Part shown: positions 12,100 to 23,545 of the stretch, piece by piece | Position numbering within the stretch: position 1 is the first letter of the stretch | Layout: each line of letters starts with the position of its first letter | Source: Bryum argenteum | Taxonomy: Eukaryota; Streptophyta; Bryopsida; Bryales; Bryaceae | DNA length: 64,000 nt | Direction: 5' to 3' | NCBI GenBank assembly: GCA_037043015.1 | Contig: CM073324.1 | Span: 15,149,013-15,213,012 of the forward strand | Program-made: the position numbers and the translations under genes | Notes under the pieces: model-generated | Told to the model about the DNA's origin: nothing | The model's input: the letters and a program-made list of their open reading frames with translations, nothing else | Databases searched by the model: none

Positions 12100-14206
12100 T
12101 TATGTGGAAGAAGGGGTTAAGCATACACCAGGGCGAGGGCATCCAGAAGGGAGCGGCAGCCTGAGATTGTCCGTGGTTCGAAACGTGCGCTTCACCATTT
12201 GATCCACGTACAGCAGACCTTGCAAGTGGTCGTACTCGTGCTGCAGTATCCGAGCCTTCCATCCTTTGGCTGTGAAGCGCACTGGCTGCCCGTCTCTTCC
12301 TAGTCCTGTCACTTCCACCTCCAAGTGCCGCTCCACTAGAGCTCGATGACCAGCCACACTGCAGTACCCAACCACCAAATGAGCACAATCGCAAATAGAA
12401 TCATCCGGAAAGGATACACATGCACAGCCGAGACATCCTTTACCACGAAGAGACTTGTATGAAACTTGACTTCATACTCTTTGATACTTTGAAATGTGCG
12501 ATACATGTAGGACTAAAAACTATGTAATTTGGAGGAAAGCTAACCTGAGGCAGCCTTCGAAGAAAAAGGCTGTGGCTCCGCCTTCCTTCTTTTCTAGCTT
12601 TGGGTTGATGATCACCTGTCAATACACAACATTTCATGAGGCGCATTCTTAGTTACACCATCTGAAAGTAAACGAATCGAAGTGTTTTTAGGACATGTTT
12701 GATGATTCGGATCCTTCTCCAGCCAGAAATTTTTGATGACATTCATGGTTTACTAATTCAATGGAGGATTGAAGGTAGTACAAAAATCTATGAAGAATAG
12801 CATGAATTTGAGCATGTTGTGAATAGAGGCTATTCCAGATTGAGAAATGTCACCATGAGTAGGTTAACTACTTCGCCACGAATATTGACTGCAGGAACGT
12901 CTGAAAACAAGCATGGGATTTACCAGAAGATCGAAGGGTGCTCGCTGTTGGGCTTCGCATTCTTCAGGAGAAGTGTAACTCATGAGCTCCTTGGTGTCCT
13001 CCAGCACAATAATCTACATCAGACATTCTGCAACAAGTATCAGCATCTGGCAACAACAAAGTGTTGATGGAAGGCAGCCAACAGGGGATTGTGAGCATTA
13101 CTTGTAAAGGAACACCGATCTGAGGAGCAGCCAGACCGACACCCGGACCGGCGCGCATGACGTCCACCATGTCGTTGATGGTCTTCTCGATGCGTGCACT
13201 CCCTATGTCTTGTTTCTTCACTTCCTCTGCCGGCTCATGTAGCACCGGATCCCCTGCCTGGCAACCAGTACAATCACATGAAAACCAAAATTCGGTACCC
13301 AAGTGCCAAACCATGAGCGTCTAGAAGCAACACCCCAGCGAATCACGAGAAAGGAAAGGAATACGCCCAATGAATCTTTCGACAAAAGCACAAAACGGCC
13401 CGATCGCGACAAAAGTTAGCAACCACTACAATCACATGAGCACACAATAACAAACAAAATCAGCCGATACTAGAACGAGCGAGCAACTTCATGTGGTGAT
13501 AAATGATTGATTGAATCCTACTTCCCCTTCGATTGCACAAATTGACATCACAGCAATCAAACCCTACAGGCTAAATGGACGCAGGTGGAATTGGCTACTC
13601 CAGATCCGAGTGTGGCCGAATCCAGTAAGCATTCTTGACAAATTCTTCTTCATCACATTCGTCACTAGATGAGTTAAACACCGCCATATCCACAAAGAAT
13701 GAGACCCAATGGCAGGAATGGGGCAGCACCTGCACAATGTCGGGGAGTTTGTTCTTGCCGAAGCCGAAGAAGGCCATGGGCACAACACTCGTATCGCGCA
13801 CGCGCCACGAAGGCGCCTGACACACGCCACGGAATGGCGCCGTGTCCATCAAATGCGGCATTGCGAAATCCATCGCACCTCCGTCTCCACGCCGCAACAA
13901 TGCACTCCTCTTCCTGCTGCTGCTGCTGCTGCTACAGCAATTGCTGCTCCTGGCCGGCTGGTGCTCCCTACCTTCACGGGCACAATAATAATGCGTGGTA
14001 ATATTCGCGGCGACCGGGGGATGGTGCGTTGCACGGGGTATGGTGCCAAAATGCATGGTGAGGGAGGTGGGTGGGAATTGTGCAGCTGGGGATTGTTCTC
14101 CTGTAGCAAAAGCAGACGCTGATGGAATGGCCAAGGTCCCACCGTGATGCATGAGCTTGAGGGCCATGATTGTGAACTGTGGGATTGCTTCGCTTGGGTC
14201 ACGCAA
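12100..14206 (-). CDS. PDF1A: Peptide deformylase, type 1A (organelle-targeted)
   Basis: Removes the formyl group from the initiator Met of organelle-made proteins, using a bound metal ion. Exons on the minus strand are 14206-13730, 13257-13102, 13013-12924, 12615-12545 and 12358-12100, all in phase, giving 350 residues. The three catalytic motifs are intact: [10 protein letters not shown] (about 198-207), EGCLS (261-265, split by intron 4 so it only appears after splicing) and QHEYDH (about 304-309). Residues 160-350 match plant PDF1A in order ([32 protein letters not shown]). The first 159 residues are Ser/Arg/Ala-rich and fit a transit peptide. Other in-frame starts (14167, or a later MDFAMPH) are possible, so the N-terminus is uncertain. 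Plant PDF1A goes to mitochondria and/or plastid; the destination here is inference. Confidence 0.92.
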
Positions 14207-15343
14207 AGAGGTGCTGCACGGGCACCAATTGTTTCAGTGATGGCGTCCTCCTCCCACACACTGCATGCGTCGCTAGCTGCGACCTCCCCACCCTCCCGGC
14301 ACGCTTGCCTCCAGCGCCTTGTTTGCCCGAGCTCGCTATCCCCTTCCCATTGCCCCGCCCTATCATCGCTAAACCCTTACCCTCTTCCACTTGGATGCTT
14401 CATCCATTGCTTCAATCTTGCATGAGAACAATAGAGTTATCCACAAACTAGAGAAAAATGCTCCCTAGGGTAAATTCTGCTTGAACTTGATGATGTGATA
14501 GAGCAATACTTCTCATATCGACGATGAATTTAGTTCGAGTTTGCTCATATCTAGTTTCATGACATTCCTCTGAGTTCATGATGTATGCTTTGTAAGGTTG
14601 ATTCTTGGTAGCATTGTGATAACCTTGTTTTCTTTGGCTAGTTTTGATACTTCAAATGGGTGAGATAGCCCATGACTCTAACAATGACTCAAATTGCTAT
14701 AATAATTCTTATCTGAGTTGATTGAGTTGATCGAAAAGTCACGGGAAGTTTTCACCTTTGTGAAGTTCGACTATAAGCTGAATTTATTGTCATGAACAAC
14801 GTCAAGCTAGTATAGCTCTTGGAAAGAAATCCATACTACACAATTAAGCTAGCATAGCTCTTGGAAAGAAATCCATACTACACAATTTGAAGGGGAAGTC
14901 ATTAATATCTCTTTGGAACTTTGTGTGATCTCAAGAAAAATCTTTTTAAGTGAATTTGTCACATGGACTTTATACAATTGTTTTGAGTTGTAAGCCCAAG
15001 TCAACCAAGTGGTGTACAAAGGATAAACAATATGGGTTATTCATGGAAAGTTTGTTTGTAGCTCTTTGTATAGAAAAACCCTCTGTCACATAAAGTCTCA
15101 TTTCTTGAAATGATATAGGTCTCTTCACATGAAGAGGAGGAGGTAGCTCCTGCGTCTCATAAGTTATTTATTGAATAAGAATCTCCATCTGCACATGAAT
15201 TGCAAGTAGTAACCATCCATCTTGTTGAGCTAGCATTACTAGTTATATCAGAAGTTTCAAGAACTCAAGAATTTGACATTTTGTAGCAAAGACCATCTAT
15301 TCAAGAATTTCCTACCAAGAGCTCCTTTATAGCCTTATTTTAA
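14207..15343. other. Spacer with a short tandem duplication
   Basis: This contains the upstream region of the deformylase gene. Apart from the 42-bp duplication at 14803-14888 nothing is recognisable. Confidence 0.45.
14803..14888. repeat. 42-bp tandem duplication, two copies
   Basis: The word AAGCTAGTATAGCTCTTGG followed by AAAGAAATCCATACTACACA recurs exactly 42 bp later with one change (AAGCTAGCATAG). It is a simple recent duplication with no coding sense. Confidence 0.85.
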
Positions 15344-15705
15344 CCCTTAAACGCCCAAGCAAGCCTGAGGGGCTTGATCCCAACATAATCTTCTCTGTAG
15401 CTCTCACTGTAATCGACTTCTCACTTATATTTTGATGTCAAACTGGTCAACGTCTTATGATGCATTCATTTAAAGAAATTTTACAATTAAAATCACAATT
15501 TGTATGTATGATTTTATGGTTTGAAAGGTTTGTGGTAGGTAGGTTGGGGTTGTACATAACCTTGTAGGAGGTTGCAAGCTCATCATTGATTGGTTCATTC
15601 ATGATGCCCAAGTTCAAAAAGTGCACTATTCATGATGCCCAAGTCCAAAAGATGTTGTGATCCAATTTTGGGCTGCCCGTTTTAGACCCCATGGGCGTGT
15701 AAGGG
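15344..15705. mobile_element. TTAA-flanked MITE, piggyBac-like termini (copy a)
   Basis: A 362-bp element starts CCCTTAAACGCCCA and ends with the inverse TGGGCGTGTAAGGG, and is flanked by TTAA on both sides (15340-15343 and 15706-15709). Beyond TTAA the flanks do not match. The interior is unrelated to the longer members at 34136, 39205, 49547 and 61502, so only the ends are shared. Confidence 0.7.
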
Positions 15706-15709
15706 TTAA

Positions 15710-18260
15710 TTCAACTTGTAAACCCCCACAACCAAGTGCTTCACAAGGTAAAAAATTGTATTATGGAGGAGAAGTTGCCGGTCATGTGGCTATTCATGTA
15801 AAGAAGCCCTTCAAAAAGTGAAAAATATTTCTCTTAAACATGCGTGCATAAGAAATTGTTATTTTAGAAAACTCTCAAATGTCTCTATTCTCTACGAATG
15901 CATGGAAAGTAACTCGTGAAACATTTAAATGATGTTTTTATCTATACGTACATGAGCAATAGAGTGGAAGCAAGTACATTATAAGTCAAACTTAAGGTAA
16001 CATTCAATGTTTTGGAATTTGGATCATTCCATCAAATAAAGAAGATATTGCTACCAACTTGATTTGCTTTAAAAAATAAAATAAATCTTATGGTTGTGAA
16101 AATTTCTTGTACGTATGTATAGTTTTAGTATGCATAGTTTTTATTATGAAAAGTTTTAGAAACATTTGAAACCTTTTCACCGCACTAAATGGGAGATTCC
16201 AGCATTCAATGAAAAAAAAGCACCTAAACAAATTGACCGGCAACTGACTTTAAGCATGCATCATGACTTCATACAAAGTCTAAAACGCAATCTCTTTTGT
16301 AAACACATCATACAATAAAGTGGCCTACTATTCTTGTGAGTATTCATCTCAAAATGATATAAGGTCTATAAAATCATTGGTGAGGCTTGCAATCAGCAAA
16401 AATATACATAAACTCAATATTCCATAACCATTATCATGTCATAAAAACCATGTCATAATTTGGGTAAGTTTGAAACACATGGTTGCTTGGAAAAATCCTT
16501 CATGTATTCCTTATTTTAAGACAACTTCAACGAAAAAAGCAACTATCTATAATTGCCATTTAGATTTGAGCTTCTTGTCAATGTAGATAAATTAACCTTA
16601 TTTGACTAAGAATAACAAGGATTAACTGAGAGATTTACAAGTGATGCCCAAACCCTACTTGCACTTGGAACTATGCTACTAAAATTCTCAATTAAAATAG
16701 CATGTCTCTAGGACCTTTATCAGTTTTTACTTTCAATTGAAGTACAACACAACATCAAAGCTCAAAAGCATGTTAAAATCTCATGGAGTTTGGAAAATTT
16801 CCTTACAAGAAATGAATTGTAACTAGATGCATTTCCAAATGAAGCATCCTCAAATGGATTAAGCAATTGCAAAAATCTTGAAAACAATAATTTCTATAAA
16901 TTCCAACAAAAGAAGGAAACTAAATTGCCATTTTGATGTGGGCAACATAGAAATGTTGGGTCAAACTACCGGTATCCTCCTTCTTGGAACTTCTAATAGG
17001 GGTTCAAGTTTATTTAATTTAGACCAAGGGATCGTTGCCATCTAATCATGTGGCGTAGTTGTAGTATGTATTGATTTCTTACAAACCTCCAAATCAGCAA
17101 TAAAGGGTCAATCTTGTATGCAACAAATTACCCCTACAAATTTCCCTTGGCAATCCCTTGAACCACCCTTCTTCTCACGAAACCTTATTTTGGCCCACAT
17201 TTTTGCACCCAATCTAGGGTCCCAAAAAAAAATTGAAAACCTGGCGAAAGAGATCTAATATGGGTTGAACATTTATCACATAATATAATCATCACATTCC
17301 TTCCATTCATCCCCTATATTTAGAAGGAAAATATCTAATCCTAATGTTATTGCCAAAACTCTCAAAACCCCATATAATTTTCACGAAACTTCAAGGACAA
17401 AACCGCTTTAATTAGATATAATAACTATGAACGATGGTATCATGAATTTACTAATTTTTAATCAATCGCATGAGGAACTCGAAGTTATACAACACTTAAA
17501 TAGTGAAGACACGCCAATGATTTTTTCTTCTTAACCAATCAATGTATTAATTTATTACACAATCAATACATCAAGAACCAAAGTAGGAAGCCTCTTTAGC
17601 AATATCTATTATTATTTCTTCTTAGACGTCGATGAACTTTGAAGACTATACATATCAAAATTGCATAGCACTTGGGACCATCATTCCTTCAATCAAGATC
17701 TTTCAAATATGCATTTTAGGATATGAAAAATCCATATTAACCCAATTTAATGAACATAGTCAGTCTCTTTCATTTAACTCAAAATTTCAAATGGGTTATC
17801 GGTAAGTAGTGAATTAAGCATTCATTAGGGAAGGTTTCAATTCAAATTACCACTAAACGGACAGTATAATAGAACATGAACATTGAAGACAGTTGAATTG
17901 CCCCCCTCCTACAAAGCCACAACCCCTTTACATTGATAACCTAACTAACTTTGCAATCAATAACAAGTGAAAATTTGTGGGCAGGCAAAAAAAAAGCTCC
18001 AGAAGTAACATTAATGCAAACAATATTTTGAAAGTTTAACTAAATTGGTATTAAATTCTTCATTTATGGGCCGGGCTCTGTTTTCAAATATTATTTCAAG
18101 TGGCAATATTTCTGTTAGTCAGGAAAACCCACTTATGGAGAAATTTCTCCATGTTCCCCTTATTACTTCTTCATGATTTTCCTTTATGAGTTGTTTTTCC
18201 AGAGTTTAATATGGGCTCTGACAACCTCAAAATCTGGAGCTATGGAGTGTGGCTATCTTA
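15710..18260. other. AT-rich spacer, nothing recognised
   Basis: About 2.5 kb without a frame of notable length or any protein motif. It may be decayed transposon sequence, but I find no terminal repeats or target duplications to support that. Confidence 0.5.
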
Positions 18261-18488
18261 GGGCCGATTTACACCTAGGGGCCGGGCCAAGTTTTCTTGG
18301 GGCCAATTGCTTGAAATTTCAGCCCGTTTTTGGGTTGGGGCCGGCCTCAAGTCCTCATTATAATATGATTAGAATGGGGGCCGATTTTCCCATATGTAAT
18401 GGCCTTCGGGCCAAGAAGCCGGGCCAATTCAATAAAGTCCAAAAAAATTCAGCACTTCTCTCTCTTTTTTCATTGGCATTTTTTCAAA

Positions 18489-19595
18489 ATGGATGAACGA
18501 AGGCATAAGGTTTTAGTGGCTCTTGTGTTCTTCATGGCCGTGCGACATGTTATGGCGGTTATTACAATATTGCAAAAACTTGCTTTGAACCAACATTATG
18601 GTGCGATGGCGATGGTTTTTGCTATGATGGTTGTGGAAGATAGTGCTTCTAGGAGGACACGGAGCATTTGGATGTATGACCGAAGCAATGTTTTTGCAGA
18701 CAAATTATTATTTGGAAGCTATTCGGTTCGGTTATTCAAGCAACATAGAAGGTTACTTCCAGAAACTTTTGATTACTTGTGTGGCATTTTATCTCCTTCT
18801 TTGAGACGTGAAGATTCAAAATTCAGAGTAGCAATTCCTCTTAGAAACCGGGTTGCTCTTTCATTGAATAGACTTAGTAGTGGGAATTCATTACGTGGTT
18901 GTGCTGAAATATATGGCATTCATGAAAGCACCGCATCTATCATTGTTAGAGACTTTTGTGCAGCAATGGAGAAGCATTTGAAACCATTAGTAATTGAGAA
19001 ATTATCTAGAAATTCTTTGTCTAGAATTGCAGCCGAATTTGAGGATCTTAGGGGATTGCCTTATGTTATGGGAGCAGTTGATGGAAGCCACATACCTATC
19101 ATTGCCCCCCCTATAGATCCTACTTCGTATTATTGCAGAAAAGGTTTTTATTCGGCTCTACTTCAAGGCATAGTTGATAGCAAATGCAAGTTCTGGGATT
19201 ACGATTTTGGATGGGCTGGGCGCTGCCATGATTGGACTTTGTTCCAAAATTCAGATATTGGGAAAAGAGTGATGAAGGGTGAGTTATTACCTTATAAATT
19301 AATTGGTGATGCGGCTTATCCAATGAGGCCGTGGTTTTATTCTCCTTTCAAAGGTGAAAAGGAAGGATTACCTAGAGCAAAGGCGCATTGGAACTTTATT
19401 CAATCATCAACAAGAATGGGGGTAGAGAGGGCGTTTGGAATATTAAAAGGGAGGTGGAGGATTTTATTGAAGAGGATTGACATGCCTCTTGAAAATGTAC
19501 CGAATGTGATTACAAGTCGCATTTGTCTTCATAATCATGTATCATACACCAAGACAAGTTCGATGATGAATGGGCCAAGGAAGGAGAGAGGATAA
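18489..19595 (+). CDS. PIF/Harbinger DDE transposase, frameshifted near C-terminus
   Basis: Cuts and joins the element's own ends. The start MDERRHKVLVALVFF at 18489 looks right; an in-frame ATG 90 bp upstream (18399) would add 30 unconvincing residues. After a helix-turn-helix-like region (LRGCAEIYGIHESTASIIVRDF) the DDE domain shows all three acidic blocks: VMGAVDGSHIPI, GWAGRCHDWTLF with LIGDAAYP, and GVERAFGILKGRWR. The conserved tail after ICLHNH continues in another frame from about 19545 (motif CIIHQDKFDDEW). The frame therefore stops early at 19593-19595, and more acidic coding-like sequence follows to 19964. Length about 368 residues against roughly 400 or more for intact relatives. 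The enzyme core is complete; whether the shift is real or a sequencing error cannot be told. Confidence 0.9.
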   Translation: MDERRHKVLVALVFFMAVRHVMAVITILQKLALNQHYGAMAMVFAMMVVEDSASRRTRSIWMYDRSNVFADKLLFGSYSVRLFKQHRRLLPETFDYLCGILSPSLRREDSKFRVAIPLRNRVALSLNRLSSGNSLRGCAEIYGIHESTASIIVRDFCAAMEKHLKPLVIEKLSRNSLSRIAAEFEDLRGLPYVMGAVDGSHIPIIAPPIDPTSYYCRKGFYSALLQGIVDSKCKFWDYDFGWAGRCHDWTLFQNSDIGKRVMKGELLPYKLIGDAAYPMRPWFYSPFKGEKEGLPRAKAHWNFIQSSTRMGVERAFGILKGRWRILLKRIDMPLENVPNVITSRICLHNHVSYTKTSSMMNGPRKERG

Positions 19596-20007
19596 TGCAA
19601 ACGGAAAGTAGAAATCAACTAGGAGATTTGGGGAATTCGATATTTTCATGGCGGCTACACACAGTTTGCAAAGGAGATGAGGAGATATTTGAGAATGAAG
19701 GAGGTTGAAGTCGGAATTATGCTCTTTGAAGACCTTGAAGGAACCAAGGTGAATGAAAATGATGGTGTAGAAGAAGAAGAAGAATTGAGTGCTCAAATTG
19801 TAGAAACGAAGAAAGACAAGGAAGCTAGGATTAAAAATATGCTTGTGCAAGCTACACAAGCTCATGAATTACTAGCTCAATCGTTTTGGGAAGCACACTT
19901 GAGGATGGAAGGAAAAGTTCTCTTCCCCCGAGACTATGATGCAACTGATTCGGAAGAGGAGTAATTCTACAATTTGTCTATAAGCCTATCCATTTGCCGT
20001 TCTACCT

Positions 20008-21210
20008 TCAAAGTAGAGCATTTGTCTCTTGAAAATTAAACCATGACCGAACTGTTTTTCGCCATTTTAATAAAAACTCCGTAGCATTGCTCCCGAAAAC
20101 TCTTCTTGTCGCCTTTGATTCTTTGAATTCGGAGTTGGAAGTGGACTTTCCTTCAATGTAGGTCGTTGTCAATGTCGATGGTGTTGTCGTCGCTAATAGT
20201 GAATTGTTAGCGGATGCGGTAACATGTTTCATTATGGTACCGGTTTGATGCCACCACCGATCGAAAGAGTCGTAAAACTTACATGCGTGGCGGTCGATCC
20301 TCGAAATGCCATTAGCCAATTTGTCTTCTTTGTACAATTTGTACAAAGAATTGAACTTCTTCTTGCAAGCCTCGGCAGTCCGGTTAAGTCATGGAATAAC
20401 CGCAATTAAACGTGCATGTAATCGGAACCAAGTGTCTACGCCTGCACATCACATTCATGGAGAGAAAACACAGTAAAAACATGATTCGGCCTTCATTCGA
20501 GCTCCGAAATGGCCAAATCTTGAAAATTACAGCAAGGAATTGTCTACAAATTGATGCGAAATGCATTGTTTGACATCTAGTGAGAAGAAAGGAAGGCTTG
20601 AGGATATCCGGAAGAGTCTCTCTTCGCGCCTGCGAGGTGAGGGGTTCAAACCCCCGTGGCGCCGCTCATACCACCGGCTAAGCCATAGCCCTTGGGGGGG
20701 AAAGGGGGGGCTCGGGGGCGAGAGGCGAAGCCCAAGGCCTTTAAAGGGCCAAATCGGCCAAAATCAGAAATCAATTTTTTTTTAAAAAATTCACAATTTC
20801 AAAAAAATCTCACCTTGTTTCTTGGCGTTCTTCAAAAATTCAGGCTCCATCTCTCCCCTCAATGCAATCATCGTCTCGACGTCACAGTCCTTCCAATTCT
20901 TTGCGGCAGATTCGTCCTCGTCTTCTTTCTTCACGAGTCTTCTTCTTGGTGGGTTTTTGGCAATAGTAGAAGCGGCTTTCTTCTTCTTTGGTGCCGATGG
21001 ACCCACAATTCGTACATCCTCATCTTCTTCTACACTCTTTCTTTTATGATCTCTAGCAAGCAAGTCCATCAACAACGGGGGAAGAGGAGGAATAGGAGTT
21101 TCTAGAGGTGCTTGAAAAAATCCGGAAATTCTTCCACTACCTAGTTGTTGCTTGCAAAGGAGTTTGAAAGGGTCGAAAGCATGAGCTTCGGCACTTTCAT
21201 ACCTTTGCAT
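20008..21210 (-). CDS. Harbinger accessory Myb/SANT-like DNA-binding protein, probably broken
   Basis: PIF/Harbinger elements need a second protein that binds the termini and helps bring the transposase to the nucleus. On the minus strand, 21210-20822 encodes a Pro-rich head, a basic Lys/Arg stretch (APKKKKAAST, PPRRRLVKK) that could be a nuclear signal, and the start of a Myb-like domain (NWKDCDVETMIALRGEMEPEF, split here as seen). The domain resumes around 20380-20270 (RTAEACKKKFNSLYKLYKED, then FYDSFDRWWHQTG). Between the two parts lie about 400 bases with a tRNA-like repeat and an in-frame TGA close to the second part. Either a long intron or a disabling change separates them. I give the span, not a finished exon model. 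Confidence 0.72.
20600..20705 (-). repeat. tRNA-derived SINE-like fragment inside the Harbinger
   Basis: Read on the minus strand there is a box-A-like TGGCTTAGCCGG (about 20675-20686) and, some 30 bases on, a box-B-like GGGTTTGAACCCC (about 20641-20653). This is the internal polymerase III promoter layout of tRNAs and SINEs. It is not a complete tRNA gene because I cannot fold a full acceptor stem. It lies between the two halves of the accessory gene. Confidence 0.5.
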
Positions 21211-21876
21211 TCCCTCATACCCTTCACTAGATGCCCATCCACTCCTCTCTCTGATCCCTCCATGCTATCCTAGAAAATGCAACAAAAAAATTGACAAGCA
21301 CAAAAAAATTCGAAAAAACAAGTACAAGTGAGAGAGGAAGAGAGGAGGAGGGCGAGAGACAAGGGAGGATGAAATAGGGATGCGAGAAAGAGAGCACATT
21401 CGATCTTCGCAAAAACGGACGGATTTGATTCGGAGAAAGAAAATTGTTTTTTAAAAAAAAAGGTTTTTTTAGACAAATCTGACATTGGCCCCCAGGCCAA
21501 GAATTGGCCTTCCATTCTCGGTGCACCCAATTCACCGAGCTCGGGCCATGTCAGAACTTGCATTTCTTGATTAAAAAAATTCTGACACCAAATTGGCCCG
21601 GCCTCTAGGTGTAAGGGGGTTGGGCCCGATTTTTGCCTTTCGGCCAATCACGAGTGAGGATTTCAGCCCTCAAACGGGCTGAATTGGCCCGTCCCCTAGG
21701 TGTAAAGCGGCCCTTACTAGAATTGTACTCCAACTTAATTTGCATACTAAAAGAACCTCAATCATGTGTATTGATTTTCAATGGAGTAATACTCCTATTA
21801 GTTCTTAAAAAATGAAATGAACTCCTTGAAGTGGTAATATCTCGCATAAAATGAACCTTATGGGGTTAGAATATAG

Positions 21877-22113
21877 GTAGATAGAAATTTCGGTCCCTTT
21901 CTAAGGGGCTGGCGTGAATGAAGTGTCTGTTTGTTATGCTAATAACTCGATGCCCAATCATCGGAAAAGGGGAAACTGGAGCAATACTACTTTCCCTTTC
22001 GAGGGTAGAGTCTATATCTATGCTAGTTTCTAGCTAGTTACTTGAGATACTTGACATAGTATCCCCCCAAAAGGCTTTGAGGTACCCATACAACAAGGTT
22101 CAAGGGTTAGAAT
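21877..22113 (-). repeat. Truncated SINE with TATC-type tail
   Basis: In minus orientation this is the 3' part of the SINE family found complete nearby. The GATAGA tail lies at the left end (21877-21886). It is followed by the CCTTAGAAAGGGACC-type tail region and, near 22090, the inverse of CCTTGTTGTATGGGTACCTC. The tRNA-like head is missing. Confidence 0.7.
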
Positions 22114-22348
22114 ACACTGTAAAGAGAGGGTGGTATTACAAGAATTGTGATATCGCAGTAGTATTCGGATATGTCACTAGAGCGGTACTTTGTAACAAAA
22201 AGGATAATTTTAGTATGTCGAAGAATCGATGCTCGGAATATTGTCCATTCAATAAGATTGTCAAAAAGAAGGATTTTGTTATGTTTTTTGTCACAAGTAT
22301 TTGACGATTAAAAAAATTAGTCCTAACGAACCCAAACTTAATGTTTTC

Positions 22349-22860
22349 AAAGGATCAACATCACAGGCCTTGGCTTGGTGATTGGGGCTCATGGCTCCCA
22401 ATGAGGAGCTCGTGGGTGCTATTCCCATGCCGGCGTGGTACTCACCATCTTAATCCACCCAACCATGGTGGGGGTGTGCTTGGACCTTGTTGTATGGGTA
22501 CCTCAAAGCCCTTTGGGGGGGATAATATGTCAAGTATCTTCCACTGTTGATATGTCGTGTGGGCATATCACCAAGGGTAGGTCAAACGGACACTATATTA
22601 ACGCCAACCCATAAGGTCTGGTGTTTTTCTTCTTCTTCTTCTTCTTCAAGTATCTTCAAGACACTAGTAACTAGCTAGAAACTAGCGTAGTTATAGTGCC
22701 CAGTGCCCACCCTCGAAAGGAGGAAGTAGTATTGTCTCAATTTCCCCTTGTCTGGTGGGCATCGGGTTATCAACACTCCGAACGGACACTTCATTCACGT
22801 CGGCTCCTTAGAAAGGGACCTAAGTTTCTATCTATCTTTCTATCTATCTTTAAAAGATTC
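22349..22860 (+). repeat. tRNA-derived SINE with (TATC)n tail, interrupted
   Basis: The head (GGCTTGGTGATTGGGGC, CCAATGAGGAGCTCGTGGG, GCTATTCCCATGCCGG) has the spacing and word pattern of a tRNA-derived SINE head with degenerate boxes A and B. The body (CCTTGTTGTATGGGTACCTC, AACTAGCTAGAAACTAG) leads to a 3' tail ending in TTTCTATCTATC repeats. The same layout recurs at 22970-23545. A second retroposon is inserted at 22542-22645. Confidence 0.72.
22542..22645 (+). mobile_element. Retroposon fragment nested in the SINE
   Basis: About 104 bp ending in (CTT)n are flanked by a 12-bp direct repeat TCAAGTATCTTC (22530-22541 and 22646-22657). In the intact copy at 22970-23545 this target word occurs once. 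The insert resembles the 3' tail region of the SINE/LINE set (AACGGACACT, AACGCCAACCC). A long TSD plus a repeat tail indicates target-primed reverse transcription. Confidence 0.78.
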
Positions 22861-22969
22861 ATCCTTGGACAATTTTGACAAAAGACCTACTCCGAAAATT
22901 CACTAGTTTCCATACAACTCTTGAAATTAACAAGTCTTACTACTACAATTTACAATCTATCACCATGAA

Positions 22970-23545
22970 GGCACCACAAGCCTAGGCTTGGTGATTAGGC
23001 CTTAGGCCCCCAATGAGGAAGTTGTGAACTCTATTCCCCATGCCGGCGTGGTGCTCACCAACATAGTTCACCCCAACCATGGTGCGGTGTCCCTGGACCT
23101 TGTTGTATGGGTACCTCCAAGCCCTTTGGGGGGATACTATGTCAAGTATCTTCAAGGCACTTGTAACTAGCTGGAAACTACACTAAATTTGATATTAGTG
23201 TTAGATACACTAATTTACATAAACATGTTATAAGTTTTTATTGTTGTTCAATAATTTTACCCACTATATTGGCCAAGATGGGGGTCCTTATATAGTATCA
23301 GAATCAATGCTCTTGGTGAATTTTTTTAAACAAACGTAAAAACTAATAGCATATTCAAATCTTATAATAATCTAACACTAATTATCAAATTTAGTGTAGC
23401 TTAGTTATAGTATCCACCCTCGAGAAGGAGAAGTAGTATTGTTCTAATTTCCCCTTGTCCGGTGGCCATTGGGATATTAGCATTACGAACGGATACTTCA
23501 TTCACGCCGGCCCCTTAGAAAGGACCGGAGTTTCTATCTATCACC
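22970..23545 (+). repeat. Second SINE copy, split by a MITE
   Basis: It carries the same head (GCTTGGTGATTAGGCC, CCAATGAGGAAG, CCATGCCGGCGTGGTGCTCA), body and tail (CCTTGTCCGGTGGCCATTGG, TTTCTATCTATC) as the copy at 22349. It is interrupted after GAAACTA by the MITE at 23181-23396. Without the MITE the SINE is about 355 bp. Confidence 0.74.
23181..23396. mobile_element. TA-flanked MITE inside the SINE
   Basis: A 216-bp element has inverted ends CACTAAATTTGATATTAGTG and CTAATTATCAAATTTAGTG, flanked by TA on both sides. The empty site is visible in the sister SINE at 22349-22860 (GAAACTAGCGTAG), which supports the TA duplication and a Tc1/mariner-type origin. The CACTA-looking first bases are misleading, since no 3-bp duplication is present. 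Confidence 0.72.

Larger units (their letters stand above)
18261..21713 (+). mobile_element. Complete PIF/Harbinger DNA transposon
   Basis: A 3,453-bp element has long inverted termini (left GGGCCGATTTACACCTAGGG, right CCCTAGGTGTAAAGCGGCCC) and a TTA duplication on both sides (18258-18260, 21714-21716). It carries the two genes expected of the superfamily, in convergent orientation: a DDE transposase on + and a Myb/SANT-like DNA-binding protein on -. Subterminal sequence continues the inverted similarity (GGCCGGGCCAA and GAATTGGCCCG). The clean ends and TSD suggest a fairly young insertion. The reading breaks noted under each gene suggest it may no longer be autonomous. Confidence 0.93.

Noticed and set aside
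20641-20690. A true tRNA gene
   Set aside because: Only box A and box B words are present; no matching acceptor or anticodon stem could be folded, and it lies inside a transposon.
23181-23396. CACTA element
   Set aside because: No 3-bp duplication; TA flanks and the empty site in the sister SINE favour a Tc1/mariner-type MITE.
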